Positions 23,801 to 35,202 of a stretch of DNA of 64,000 nt are shown here, piece after piece. Location: contig NC_081545.1 in NCBI RefSeq assembly GCF_901000735.1, positions 33,225,634 to 33,289,633 of the forward strand, written 5' to 3'. A program made the translations under genes and the position numbers. The stretch's first letter is position 1. Every line of letters begins with the position of its first letter. The stretch is from Corylus avellana. Its lineage: Eukaryota; Streptophyta; Magnoliopsida; Fagales; Betulaceae. The notes under the pieces were generated by a model. It did not search any database and was not told the DNA's origin. It was given only the letters and a program-made list of their open reading frames with translations.

Positions 23801-26800
23801 ACATTAAATACAAATTCATGACACAAAGGGAAACAAGATAACCTCCTCAAGCACTGCTTTGACTTGACGAAGCTTTTCAGCATGTTCAAAGTCTTCTGTT
23901 TCACTATCACTTTCTCGACCTGGTCTGGATAATGTAAATAGTCGTCAATAATTCAGAGCCATTGCTAGTGTTCTAACATAAGAATCGTTAGCAAATAGGA
24001 TATTTATTTCCATTCTTAATTTAAACATAAACCATAGAAGCATAAAAAGAAAATGCCAAATGGCCGTTTACGTACTTCTAGGGAAGGTATGACCTGAGAG
24101 TGGAACCATTTTCCAGTTTCTGTTCTCATTACGTCTCTAGTAACACATACGTTTGATGGGCTTATGGCCATTCTCTATTCCACCAACTAGGATACAAAAT
24201 CCCTTCAAGAAGGGTTGAATTGGTGTGGAACTTCCAAATTTGTTGCTAGAGGTGTAATCAGTGGGATTCACGGAAGTTTTACTTTATGGAGCAAGGACTT
24301 GAAGACATTCTGAATAATGACACATGATTGTGCTTAAAATGACGCAAAAAACACTAGCAGGAGTTCTTGAGTGGAACATGTTGATCCAAATTATGACTAC
24401 TAAGCTGCATCCTTGGTTAAGTTATACAGGGTAACAGTAAAGCATCTACTTCATTCTCTGTTTTAAACAACAAAAGATACAATTATTTAACCACTCCGGA
24501 GACACTCTAAACCTCAATTAAAATAATAATAATAATAATAAAAAAAAAAAAAAAAAAAACAGAGATGCTCCCACTTTTGCTCTTGCTTCTGCCCCTGATA
24601 TCCTAGTTCCAGAAAGCAGCTTCCCTAAAGAAAAATCAAACTAAACTTGAGCAGAACATTGACCCCTTATCTAAGAACATGCATTGATTCTGATGCAGAA
24701 AACACTACATTTGTTGCTGGAAATGAAGAAACCAGTCCATAGCAGGTCAAGAGTCAATCAGAAAAGAATTAATTTGAACCAATGCCTGCTGTCTAAGTAC
24801 TAAATGAGTCAGAGTCAAAGTCCTAAGAAATCTTATTTGACTTTCTAGATACAAGAATGTAATAATCTGTATGATATTTTCTGCGTACCTAAGAATAGGC
24901 GTCTGATTTCCAGAGGTTCTTAAGTCTATTTAAGAGTCTCAAAAGCTGTTCCTAGAGTGTTAAGTCTGGTTCTGAGTTTCTCTTAGTAAAAGGCTGAGGC
25001 CTCGATTCCTAATTGTGCATCTATTTTGTAGAAGCTTTGTTGTATCTTTGAACAGCAAGCTATTCTATAAAGAGATTTCATTGTTCTCTCAATTTTTTCT
25101 GCGAACGCATTAACTTTCATTTGTCACTTGTGTTGAGTTTGGTGGGCTTTCTGATAATAAAAAAAAAAAAAACCATATCAGTAGCCTCAGGGCTGCATCA
25201 GATTAATTAATATCGAACCTTCATATCTCAGCAACTTCTGGAAGGGGAAAACAAGGTGCAAAATTGGTTACAAGTTTCAAATAGAAATCACATTTACTTG
25301 TTCTAAATTTGACTACAAATTCAGTGCTATCTGTGGCATAAATATAACATCAGACTACTAAAGATGATAGATGACTTTCTCAATACTCCAAGAATGTACT
25401 GCATCAGTTGTCAACTATTGCTTGAAAAAAAAAAAAAAAAAGGATCCCTTCCACTTCATGCTTCTAAGCCTCTAATGTTGCCCACGGTTCCTAAATAAAC
25501 AGTTTCCCTTGAGGAAAGGATTTTCATATCTTCATTTACATTTGACTGGCTTCATTTGTAGGAGGAAAAAAAACCCTCAAGGATCTCTCCTAAACCAATA
25601 TATTACAGGAGAAAAACAAAAAATGCTCAATTTTAATTTTCGTTGTCCTTTTTGTCATATTGTATTTACCAAAAATTGCATGTAGAACCTGTGCAGTTAA
25701 CTGTCCGATGACTAGAGATTACTATGCTAATAATCACTAAAAATACATAGTTCCTAAAAAGGAACTTTTCCCAAGAGTAGAACCAATAATTCTAGAAGTA
25801 CTGAAACCATTTCGTTTTTAAAAGCAATGATACCATACGTTTTAAAAAGTCATATCTACAAACACATCTTTTGGGGGGAGGGCATTGAGGGTGAGTTTTT
25901 ACATGAAATTTAATCAGAGAAACTTCTAAATGTGACTGATACCTCGAACGAGGTACAAGCATTCGTGTTGCATCCAACAAATCTTGCAACTGGACAGCAC
26001 TTTTAAGTTTTGTCTGTAGAATGAGAACCAACAGATAAACTAACCCATGAGTGGTTAAATAACAGAATATATTCAGTAGAATAAAACAAGATGAAGTAAA
26101 AATAATCACCTCAGATCTAGGCCGCCCCCCATTGTACTTTAACATTAATTTTAACAGCTTTTCCTCAGTAACTTTCAACTTCACCTTCTGTTTGGGAGTT
26201 CTATCACCACTACAAAAGAAATAAAAAATAAAAATAAAAAGGAGATAAGAACAGAAAACAAGGAATTAACTATTCTAAGTAATCGACCGAGGAAAACTCA
26301 ACATACTGACGAATAATGGCGATCACACAACGTAGCTCCTCAGCCTGACCAAACGTGCCAATAATCCCACTTCCCTGACGAGTTAATCCCTCAGAAGGCT
26401 GGACTGGTTCATTGAGTTTCCATGGTAAAGTTGGTGGAATCGCTGAAGAGAGATGAGGAGCTTTTGCATCTAAAAAAATCTTCCTCAACACACAAGCTGC
26501 GTCATCATAATACCTGTATTTGTAAAGGGAAACCAAATGTACTTTTTATAACAAGCGGTTTCTGAAGTTACGAAGATAAGGCAGTTAGAAAAAAAAGTTG
26601 GCCTTGGTTGAACTATTCAACCCTGTAATGCAGAGAAATTGCAATAGAAACATATAATAGTAATGCATAAAAGATGACAAATTGTTTTAAATAATTTCAA
26701 AAAAAGTAACTTACAATGGTATGATATAAGTGAGATGAACGAACACGATTACATTTAATGAACATTTTAGTCATTTTCATTGTAAATGGTTTTGGGAAAG

Positions 26801-29800
26801 CCAGTGGTTGAATTAGCCAGATGAAGGGGCACTTTACAGTGTGACTAAGAATAATGGCCCCACCTAGTTATGAATTAATGCATCCAACAGATATGAATGA
26901 ATACGTCAAACAGTACTAATCTTCGGTCATAACAGAAATTGATAAGGAAATTGTGTAAATAGATGCATATGTTCCCCCTCTAGATCATGAAACGATAACT
27001 TAATTTCATAGACAAATTGAGATTATCGGATTTATCAGTCAGTAAAAAAGAATTAACTTTTCCCATGGAAAACAAGATAGACAGATTGCCTAAGAGCATT
27101 GATGACTGAAAGGGGGAAAAATAAACTCAACACTTTAGTTAAGGAGGTAAAGGCATCAACATATGCAGCCTTTTATGCTGCTGCGGGCATCAAAAGGATA
27201 AAATCCAATACAGATATTTTCTAAAGAAAAGTTTAATTTATGTTGCACTCATGCTGGCAATATCAAAATGAGTGCCCCCTTAAATATTGTAATATTAGAA
27301 AAAAATGAGCAAAACAGGCATTACTTGTGAGAGTTTTTCACAAAGCTCCACCCATTCACATCACAAACATATGAACATCCGTCAGAACGCAAGAGGTCAA
27401 ACCCACAAACCTGCAAGTAACAAAATATAAATATAAATTGATCCAAAGTATAAATCATTTAGGAAGAAAGTAATGTCTTGATGCAGAAAGAGTTATGTCT
27501 ACACATTCATGCATATTATATTGAGCCATATAATAGTAACAGTACTGATCTCTCAGCATGATTAAGAACCGACCGAAGTAGATTGGTTTTCTAAATATTT
27601 CATATTACCCAAGTATACTAGAAAAAACATTTACAGAAGCTCCTCTGTATTTATAGAACCAACTTACATACAGCCTGTGGAAACTAAATTAAATATCCAT
27701 CCCGATTTTCAGAACTTCATTGAGCTCAACAAATCAAAGAAGAATAACTGTTTTGAGAAAATTCATATAATACGATTTTACCAATGAGCTTGAGCTCAAC
27801 TGGTACTTACTCCCTTTGTAGCAAGGTGGAGGGTGAAGTCGTGGGATCAAATCCTGTAGGGTAAGCGGGTAACATACCAATAAAAAAAAAAAATCATATA
27901 ATACGACTTTAAAATGGGATGTCAAAGTATCTGATACAACATGTTACAGTACTGCAAAAAAAAAAAACAGTTGATCTAGAGCCGACAATTAATTTTACAT
28001 TCCAAAACCAAAAATAACAAATACTTGGGAAAAGTTAGGAAAACTTTGAGAAAATAAAAATAAACCATTAATCTAGCTAATAAATTGAGCTTGTTTTATT
28101 CCAGTTGGTGAGGTGGAGGATGTAGACAGGAGGATGTAGATAGTTTGGCCAGAATTATGGGATGTAGGGTGGCTTTATTACATTAAAATAATAGTTAACA
28201 ACTTTTTGTCGATCATCATGGCATGGGCAGATAAATAAATTTACTGACAAGCAAGAACAATTGAAACAAATAGAAACCAGCATTTAATTAATGTTTCAGA
28301 ATAGAAACGATCATACATAAGAAGTAACAATAATGCCTTGGAACAGTGTACTGATTACTTGTTACCACATCTTGACAACATACCCCTTGCCTAAATGCAA
28401 TGCAAACCTCTCTTGCCATTTGCTTCTCAGTAGGTGTCAGTAACACAGGATACCTTACCTGTCAAACAAAGTAACAAACATACGATCAAACTTAACTCTT
28501 TTATAGCAATTTATTAGTTTACCCCCAACACCTACTCCTCGCTACCTGCTATAAGCTAGTATTTTAAAAAAAATAAAAATTATAGTTAGTCCCTAATTGG
28601 CTTATTTCACCATCTGAACATGCAATTCATGTATTTTGTTCTAATATTTGGGGATGTCGATCATCCACAACCCAGGTTTTTTTTCCACAAAAAGCTTACA
28701 ACCCATAAGAAGACATAATTCTAGATGAAGCAGAGCTGCTAGACAGGATACATGCACCCAACAGAGACAACTAAGACAAGGCTGGATGTCTATGATGACA
28801 AGAACAGGTTCCCTTGAGAATAAAATATGCATTAAAACAAAAACAAGTCAGTTGAAAATGAAATACATGAGATATCAAAGTATGCAGGAGTCAATTTTGG
28901 AATCAAAAGCTCCTGTTCAAGGCACAATCCCGTGACAAGACACAGCAAAGACAAATTAACCACTTTTATGTGACAGGGTCAGGATCGTGTGAAAGGCTGC
29001 TTTGCAGAGTGAAGTACGTTAGTTTTTAAAATTTTTGAGGCTGCAAAATATAGAACTCTGAAATAGAAAGTATACCTTTCGCTTATACAACATGGAATGC
29101 ATATTCTGAGTGTAATATCAAATTGCAATTACACTAGGCAATACATCTATGCACGTGGTACAGAGAGTATTTTGAACATGGAGGTTAGTAACGATAAGTG
29201 GTTACAGTTGAACCTGTTCAATAAGTGATGATTTAAATGCAATTGAACAGCCCAAGTTAAATGTAACAGTAGATGCTTTCTACTTTATGCGAATTTTAAG
29301 ACCAACTACATTTGCATACCATGTGCATTAGACCAACGAAGTCAATCAGCCACAAAAAGGCTGGCAAAATCAGTGAAGTAATTACAGGGTGGCAAGAAAT
29401 TGACAACATAATCAACATTTTTTAAACTCAACTTTGCGGATTCTTAAACATCTAGCTTTGCCCCTAGCTAGGCTTATTTTTCTCCAAATTATAGGATTAC
29501 TGATAAATGTTGACCTGAATGAGTACTCTAACATGAAGCAGCTCTACTGAACCATTCTTCCATCAAGGTGAGGTTGCCCACACAAAAGCGATCTTGATGA
29601 TCCAGTTTTAAGCTCAAAAAATGCCAGAATTGATGTTTTTATAGTTTTGACTGAAAAATATTTTGTGGCTGTCCACCATACACAATACCACTCCGAGATG
29701 CAAGACCATTAGCCAGTCAGGAACAAAACTCACACCACCTTCAAGTAATGCCAAACAAATAAGAAGATAACAAGAATTTGAAAATCAAAGCCTAGGAATC

Positions 29801-32800
29801 TCTATGAGAAAGCGAGTAACAATTGGAATAGAAAAGGAAGAAGGATAAAAAGTTACATGTAAGATGTAGCAATCAAAATGTGTTACAGGTACAACTTACT
29901 TCCTTGCCATCGGGATTTCTCATAACAACGCCATCAACAACAGGAGACTTCCTTGCCTCAGCATGTGCATATTCAGGGCCAACAGTATACACCTACAATC
30001 ATTGATTCATTTGAAAATAAACTCAAGCAATCATTTGCAGAAAGAAAAAGTATGATAAATTATTAAATAATCATTAAATAATTTTAATGAATAAATGATA
30101 GAGAATAGACTCTTGCATTGCAAAAAGTAAATGCAAGTAAACAGGCCATAGCAGATTTATTTCACAAACACACTCATTTAAGACCCAAAAAAATAATTGG
30201 ATACGAGGAGAAACAACATACAAAACATTCATCTGCTTACAGAAGTAAATGTTTATAACTTCATTACACAAGAAAAATAAATGCTAAACTCCACAACCTT
30301 GACATCTGTTCCTCCGGTGGGCTTAAATTCCTCATATATATAGGAGCCTTCACGCCTCACTCTTCTGACCTCTGGATTAAACTCACTGGACCGATTACCA
30401 ACCTAAAATCAAAATAATGATCACATATTGATAATACATGGATAATAAATTATAAAAGCCACAAAAACTTCTAAACCATCAAACCAATGGATGTGCCACT
30501 GGAAACGTTGATATGCTACAATGGATGTCACTAGTACATATGCTAATATATTATTTCACAGTTATGCCATAACTGATGGTGCAGAAATTTGAAATGGACC
30601 TCCCAAGCTACCCACAGCCAGTGAAACTCGAGTAAAACCTAAATTCAACTGACTACAAACTGGTTAGTTTTTACTTAGGTGGCAAAAGCCAACGGACCCA
30701 CAACCGACACAATCACAATTTTACTTTAACTATTTTTTATCAGTATATCACTGCCTTTTTTACTAGACGTGTCCTTTAGACTTTAGGAACCACCTATATC
30801 CATTACATATACAACACAAAAGAAATATTGGTTTTGAGTCCACACAAGCTAGAACAAAGAGATGTCAATAAAATACTCACCTTCCTAAATAATTCCTTCA
30901 TGCCTCCACCAGCAGAACTAGGGTAATATATCATAATACTATGATCATCCCCTTCACAAAAACACATTAGAGTCATTACCATATATGCACATTGGGAAAG
31001 CAAATAAAAAATAAAAAATAAAACATGAAAACATGAAAAGAACAACGAATAACTAACAAAAGCTTGTATCAAATTACTGGCCTAAATGTCAACAACAAGA
31101 AGCAGCGTAGACAGAGCAACTTGTTTATAAATATAATCAAACTCACCATGAATAGGCTTTTCCACAAATGGCTTCCAAAAACGCTGACCATGAACCTCAA
31201 CAAAATCTTCTTCCTCAACAAAATAATCCAGCTCTTGATATGGTACTTCTCTATTTACAAGAGCATATCTTGGAACAGGGATTCCATACAATTTAAGACG
31301 CTTGAATTCAGGAAAAAAAAAATGAATTACTTTTTACCCTCAATTTTGATAAAAATCAAAACATGAAAAACAAATAGACATGCCATGATACTGTTAGTTA
31401 TTTCAAATTCATGCATGAAGTACTTAAAACAATGACCACGTCTGTCAATTTCCATAAAGTTACAATTTTTTATCGGGATAGGAGACCATAGACAACATGA
31501 ATACATACATACGTAATAAATTACTTTTTACATCATACATACAATTACACAGCCTTTGCAGACTAGTCCAGCAGAAACAAGCCACACTACACTTTCCAGT
31601 CCACATAGTAAACACGAGAAACCCTCCTAGAACCATATAGCAAAAACACCGGGATGGCCTGATAGCCCCAATATGTGGACTGTACCAGAAGAGCTCAAAC
31701 TGTGGACTGTACCAGAAGACCTCAAACTAGTACTTGGTAAGCAACTAACGTTTATTCTTTTTTTTCTTTTTTTTTTTTGATAAGTACAACTAACGTTTAT
31801 TCTTAGGACTTCCATGACTCTTACCATATAAATAATTTATCCCTAAAATACAGAAATCAATCATTGAAGTGTTTAAGGAAACATAAAGCATGATCAGATC
31901 GCCAGAAAGGATTAAAAGGAAAATGAAGCATATACAAGAACCTCCCACAGAATGCTGAACACAAATAATGGAACTGAACACTTAACTAAAAAATCAGAAT
32001 ACATTAAGCATACCTCATATACCTTCCTCCGGTCGTGAAGAAGGTGTTGCTGTTCTAATTCATTTACTAGAAAAGGTCTGCATTACAGAGCATGTAAGAA
32101 AAATTATGGTTATAATACTCCCTCCGTCCCGCAGTAAATGATGTGCTTTCATTTTTTGAGTTTGTCTCAAAATAGATGAAAAGTGCCTAAAAATGAAAGC
32201 ATTTATCAATTTAAATTCCTACATAACCCTTATATTTGATTTTTTTTTGTCTCAAATTTGAACTCATCTTTTTTTAATATTTGAGTCCTTGACCCATCTA
32301 AGGACGTTTTAGGAAGAGTGTTTGTTTTATTAAAATGAATACCATTGATAAATCTACATTTATTGTGCGACAGAGGGAGCAACTAAAAAAGAACAGTGGT
32401 TAAGGAATGAAATATAATTGGTGCAAAAGAAGACTGAAAGCTTACTTCCTTAAAGCAGCATATGCCTCGGCCTTTTCAAGGGGATAGCCAGTGGAATAGA
32501 AGGCAATTAAACAATCACATATTGGCCAGCTGAAAAAAGAATACATCAACAATTTAGTCATCATATGCCCAAAAACAGAGAAACAAGAAACAAAAGACAA
32601 AACCGGAAAAAATAAATAAAATAAAAGGAACAGATTTCCCATCTAACAGCATGAACGGAATCAGTCACCAATTTCTCCCCTTTACTTATTATGGAACCCC
32701 TTAATAGTAAATTTAGAATTATTTGATGATAATTTTGGATTAGATGTTTGGGATCAGAACTGTACAGAAACATAAACACATATCTTGCCATTCTATATCA

Positions 32801-34235
32801 TAAAAGAAAAAGGCTATTAAGTCAAATAATTTGTTTTATTCAAACTCTATTTTTTGGAATAGAAACAATTTTTAATTTAAGAGCAAATATAAAAGTTTTA
32901 AAACAAATATTGAAAGGAATCTCTTATAATTACTTCAAAGGAGAGGTCCTCCATCCTCAAGCAGAACTGTCCTTGCTTGGGCTTACCTTCTCTTATAATG
33001 ACTCATCGTCTCATATGATATATGGCAATGAAATGCCAAAAAGGAATTCAGCTTTTTACATATTTGAATTTTTCCTCTTTGAACAGTATCAATTTAAAAG
33101 ACACCGCCTAGCAGGAGTGGAACTACATGCAAGTTAGGGTGGTACCTTAAAACCTTCTAATATAATTTTACCCTTACATTTTAGCTTAACTTTGTACAAA
33201 GTATATTATAGGTGACCCTCCCAAATGTTTACATACTTTCTATATGGCCTCATATGTTTGGTTACTTTTCATTATCACCATTACTTTGGCTTCTAATCTT
33301 AAAACACTGGTTCCATCCCTGCCACCAAGGCACCTAAACTAATTTTTTTTTCTTTTGTCTAGGATTATAAATCTCATGATGTGCATACGCTTTCCAAAGT
33401 ATGGTATCGACTTTGAAGCTTTTGGTAGTAACCAAAGAATCATCAATTATTAAAACACTGTCCATAGCCTTTAAATGTCAATAAAATGAAGCACCCAACT
33501 CACATGACACCTGAAGTTACACTCATTTAACCAACATTACACAGCATAAGATGTATAGCACTAAAACACTATCTTCCAGGTAGTTACTTAAAAATATACC
33601 TCTCAATTGGATCTTCAAGGATGACCTTGTCCCCAAAATATATGGTCTACAACAACACAACGACAAGAACACATCAACAAGAAATCAGAGAATATCAACA
33701 CATACATCAAAAAACTCCTTTCCCAGTGAGTCGTGACAACATAATTTGGGAAAACTGCATCACTTAAATATGCAAACAACTAAAACAAACGTCCAAACAC
33801 TATAATGCTTCACAGATAAAACTATCACATGCGTAAAACCTTTCGATCACATTCATTTTCTTTAGCAAACAGAAGCATAAGCCAAATCCACAACAACGAG
33901 TAGAACAAGTAATTAAACAAATGAGAAAGCGAAATTCGACCAAAATTAACATTCATATACCTCAAATTCACCAAATGCTTGTAACCTCTCTAGAATCTGT
34001 TCCATCGGTGCCGAGAACACCTACAAGATAAAACAGATTAATCACTTCAGATTAAAACAAAGCAATATAACCTACATTCAGAGATTCATTGCACGCTCTG
34101 TTTCGTATTATTTGACAAATAAATTGAGAAAAAAGAGAGAACCTCCGAGCCGCATTTCACCTTCTTTTCCATCACGCAGACTCCAATCGTTATCTTCTTT
34201 CTGAAACCACCTCCTTCTTCCTCCATCTGGACCAT
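11133..34235 (-). CDS. VIH2: Bifunctional inositol hexakisphosphate / diphosphoinositol-pentakisphosphate kinase (PPIP5K, VIP1/VIH family)
   Basis: Makes and hydrolyses inositol pyrophosphates (InsP7/InsP8), which signal phosphate status. The 1,040-aa protein has an N-terminal ATP-grasp kinase domain and a C-terminal histidine-acid-phosphatase domain. K226, D299 and R379-H380 ([10 protein letters not shown]) align with the VIH2 residues I recall as K219, D292 and R372-H373. The start is the first in-frame ATG (34235); an ATG at 34226 is possible. Coding exons, 5' to 3': 34235-34143, 34020-33961, 33646-33600, 32529-32446, 32077-32014, 31300-31147, 30951-30881, 30402-30298, 29992-29900, 28458-28384, 27410-27325, 26513-26307, 26209-26110, 26013-25943, 23924-23843, 23360-23202, 23037-22995, 22312-22230, 22050-21988, 21907-21833, 21688-21563, 20655-20414, 20104-20060, 16895-16829, 16392-16321, 14994-14744, 14661-14604, 14133-14026, 11949-11875, 11396-11133. 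They sum to 3,123 nt in one frame with GT-AG junctions throughout. The stretch encoded by 14133-14026 seems about 20 residues shorter than in Arabidopsis. VIH1 versus VIH2 is undecided. Confidence 0.93.
12531..13030 (-). mobile_element. Complete TRIM retrotransposon (500 bp)
   Basis: Two LTRs of about 208 bp (12531-12739 and 12824-13030) are near-identical, begin TGTAAC and end GTTACA or GTTATA. On the minus strand the short internal part carries TGGTATTAGAGC, a primer-binding site for initiator tRNA-Met, next to the 5' LTR, and a purine tract (AAGAGGGGGAG) before the 3' LTR. A perfect 5-bp duplication GTACG flanks it (12526-12530 and 13031-13035). There is no coding capacity, so it depends on enzymes from elsewhere. 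It lies in the PPIP5K intron between the exons at 14026 and 11949, in the gene's orientation. Confidence 0.85.
14455..14520 (-). repeat. LINE-type 3' end fragment
   Basis: Contains TTTTTTATAAGTAATTGAAT followed by ACTATTAAAAAGCC. Read on the minus strand this ends TTACTTATAAAAAA, a form typical of plant L1-type 3' ends. The small insertions at 20664-20686 and 31760-31786 share the TAAGTA-next-to-poly(T) signature. Only the 3' tail is recognisable. Confidence 0.4.
14534..14560. repeat. (GA)n microsatellite
   Basis: About 13 uninterrupted GA units in a PPIP5K intron, 43 bp from the exon at 14604-14661. Likely length-variable. Confidence 0.85.
17126..17606 (+). mobile_element. Tandem TRIM array: three 77-bp LTRs, two internal regions
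   Basis: Three related 77-bp LTRs (17126-17202, 17327-17403, 17530-17606) start TGTTAAA or TATTAAA and end TTTAACA. They alternate with two internal regions of about 125 bp. Each internal region starts with a tRNA-Met primer-binding-site match (AGGTATCAGAAC and TGGTATCAAAGC) and contains CTCACCTA. Flanking pentamers are AGAGC (17121-17125) and AGAAC (17607-17611), perhaps a decayed target-site duplication. The LTR-int-LTR-int-LTR layout indicates recombination between TRIM copies. It lies antisense in the 3.2-kb PPIP5K intron. Confidence 0.75.
17775..17816. repeat. (AT)n microsatellite
   Basis: About 21 uninterrupted AT units in a PPIP5K intron. Confidence 0.9.
17865..18720. repeat. Possible retroelement remnant with GC-rich core
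   Basis: Contains TATCCCACATTGGAAAGAG, a phrase common in plant LTRs. A sharply GC-rich stretch follows (about 17980-18075, with alternating CG near ACGCGCGCGCG) and then several GATCTAA-type repeats. It differs strongly in base composition from the surrounding intron. I could not find LTR ends, a primer-binding site or a target duplication, so this could be a decayed solo LTR or another repeat. Confidence 0.35.
20648..20702 (-). repeat. Tiny retroposed insertion that duplicates a PPIP5K splice acceptor
   Basis: Identical 16-bp copies of AATTGTACCTACTTAC (20648-20663 and 20687-20702) flank a 23-bp insert (20664-20686) that on the minus strand reads as a short stub plus poly(A). Both copies contain the gene-strand sequence GTAAGTAG/GTACAATT, so the AG acceptor before the exon at 20414-20655 exists twice, 39 bp apart. 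Frame and conserved protein sequence require the inner acceptor (exon start 20655). The outer one (20694) would add 13 codons that include TGA. Confidence 0.75.
27763..27909 (+). mobile_element. tRNA-derived SINE with target-site duplication
   Basis: The body 27779-27893 has box A-like TGAGCTCAACTGGTA and box B-like GGGATCAAATCC and ends in an A run. It is flanked by 16-bp direct repeats TCATATAATACGATTT (27763-27778) and TCATATAATACGACTT (27894-27909), which differ at one base. It sits antisense in a PPIP5K intron. The box A/B spacing suits a SINE; I see no cloverleaf that would make it a functional tRNA. Confidence 0.8.
31742..31804 (-). repeat. Short poly(A) retroposed insertion with 18-bp direct repeats
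   Basis: A 27-bp T-rich insert ending GATAAGTA (31760-31786) lies between identical 18-bp copies of CAACTAACGTTTATTCTT (31742-31759 and 31787-31804). On the minus strand it reads TACTTATC plus poly(A), like the L1-type 3' tails elsewhere in this window. It is intronic in the PPIP5K gene. Confidence 0.65.
32118..32379. mobile_element. Stowaway-like MITE (Tc1/mariner type)
   Basis: Terminal inverted repeats start CTCCCTCCGTCCCGCAGTAA on the left and CTCCCTCTGTCGCACAATAA on the complement of the right end, the classic plant Stowaway terminus. TA precedes the left end; the base pair after the right end is CA, so the expected TA duplication has probably mutated. There is no coding capacity. It lies in the PPIP5K intron between the exons at 32446 and 32077. 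Confidence 0.75.
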
Positions 34236-34269
34236 TTCTCTTCCTCTCTCTCTTTCTCTCTTTCTCTTT

Positions 34270-34299
34270 AACTCTCTGAAACACACACACACACACACA

Positions 34300-34330
<31 letters not shown>
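34270..34330. repeat. (CA)n/(CT)n compound microsatellite in the PPIP5K 5' leader
   Basis: About nine CA units are followed by about twelve CT units, 40-100 bp upstream of the PPIP5K start codon. In the transcript this would be a GA-then-GU tract in the 5' UTR. GA/CT-rich leaders are common in plants and can affect expression; no effect is shown here. Confidence 0.8.
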
Positions 34331-34658
34331 TAAGAACGCAGAATCCGAATCCGAATCCAAATCCAATTCAAACTCTTCCACTCCAGCTTCACCGCTAAAA
34401 TCTAACACACAAACTCATTAGCAACCGCCATTCAGAAACACCAAAAGCACGCACGCACGCACACATATATAACCTCACATATACGTATACGATCTAGAGG
34501 AAGGAAAATCCAGCGAGAAACAATACCGGAGAAGCGCCGACTTGGACCAGAGATTGGAAGTGACAAGCTGAGGTTGAGAGAGAAAAAAGTTGAGAAGCGC
34601 TTTTACGCCTTTCCCAAGCTGTGGAAAATGGAAAATGAGAAAGTTCAGTGAAAAAGCT

Positions 34659-34672
34659 TATATATATATAAA
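34659..34672 (-). promoter_or_regulatory. Candidate TATA box for the PPIP5K gene
   Basis: The TATATATATATAA-type stretch reads as a TATA box on the minus strand, about 425 bp upstream of the start codon. It would place transcription start near 34630 and give a 5' UTR of about 395 nt. AT repeats are common in this window, so this is only plausible. Confidence 0.35.
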
Positions 34673-35164
34673 GTGGGAGTGTTTGGATATGAATTTCTTT
34701 AAGATTCTGGAATATGCAAGGAAAAGGCGGGCCGGTACATTGCTTTTCTGGACGAGGTCGAGTGAAGTTGTGTGACGTAGCTTTATAGTATGTATTCCGA
34801 TTTTGGATTTTTTGCAGCTGGAATCTTCGTCATGGTCCTAAACATGGAAACTAAGATATAGTTTTAGTTGTTTATACTTTGGGTTTATTTTCGCAAGCAA
34901 AGTGGTGCGTGGTTGGACCGTTGGAGGCGTAGAGTCCCCACGCCTGAAATAATCTAACCATGAAGGTATGGTGGAAGAGTAATGATAAATCCTACATCTC
35001 ATCCCATCTCATCGCGCCTTTATTTCGTTTGGCTAATGCAACAAACCAACAGTTTTTTTATTTTTTTTTAACCGATAGAAACTGTCATATTTATCGAGTA
35101 AAATGAATCTCGTGATCTCCCACGCCTTGTGGTGGCATGGCTTTTGGTACCAAAATTTGGTCCT

Positions 35165-35166
<2 letters not shown>

Positions 35167-35200
<34 letters not shown>
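35167..35200. repeat. (AT)n microsatellite
   Basis: About 17 uninterrupted AT units in intergenic sequence. The open frames crossing it encode only Ile-Tyr repeats and are spurious. Confidence 0.9.

Positions 35201-35202
<2 letters not shown>

Noticed and set aside
24710..25200. Possible solo LTR in a PPIP5K intron (starts TGTTGCTGG, TATA-like and leader-like phrases)
   Set aside because: No matching end, target duplication or primer-binding site found; too uncertain to annotate.
34086..34298. Upstream extension of the PPIP5K frame (Arg/Glu/Lys-rich)
   Set aside because: Upstream codons come from the GA/GT microsatellite and contain no ATG before 34235; treated as 5' UTR.
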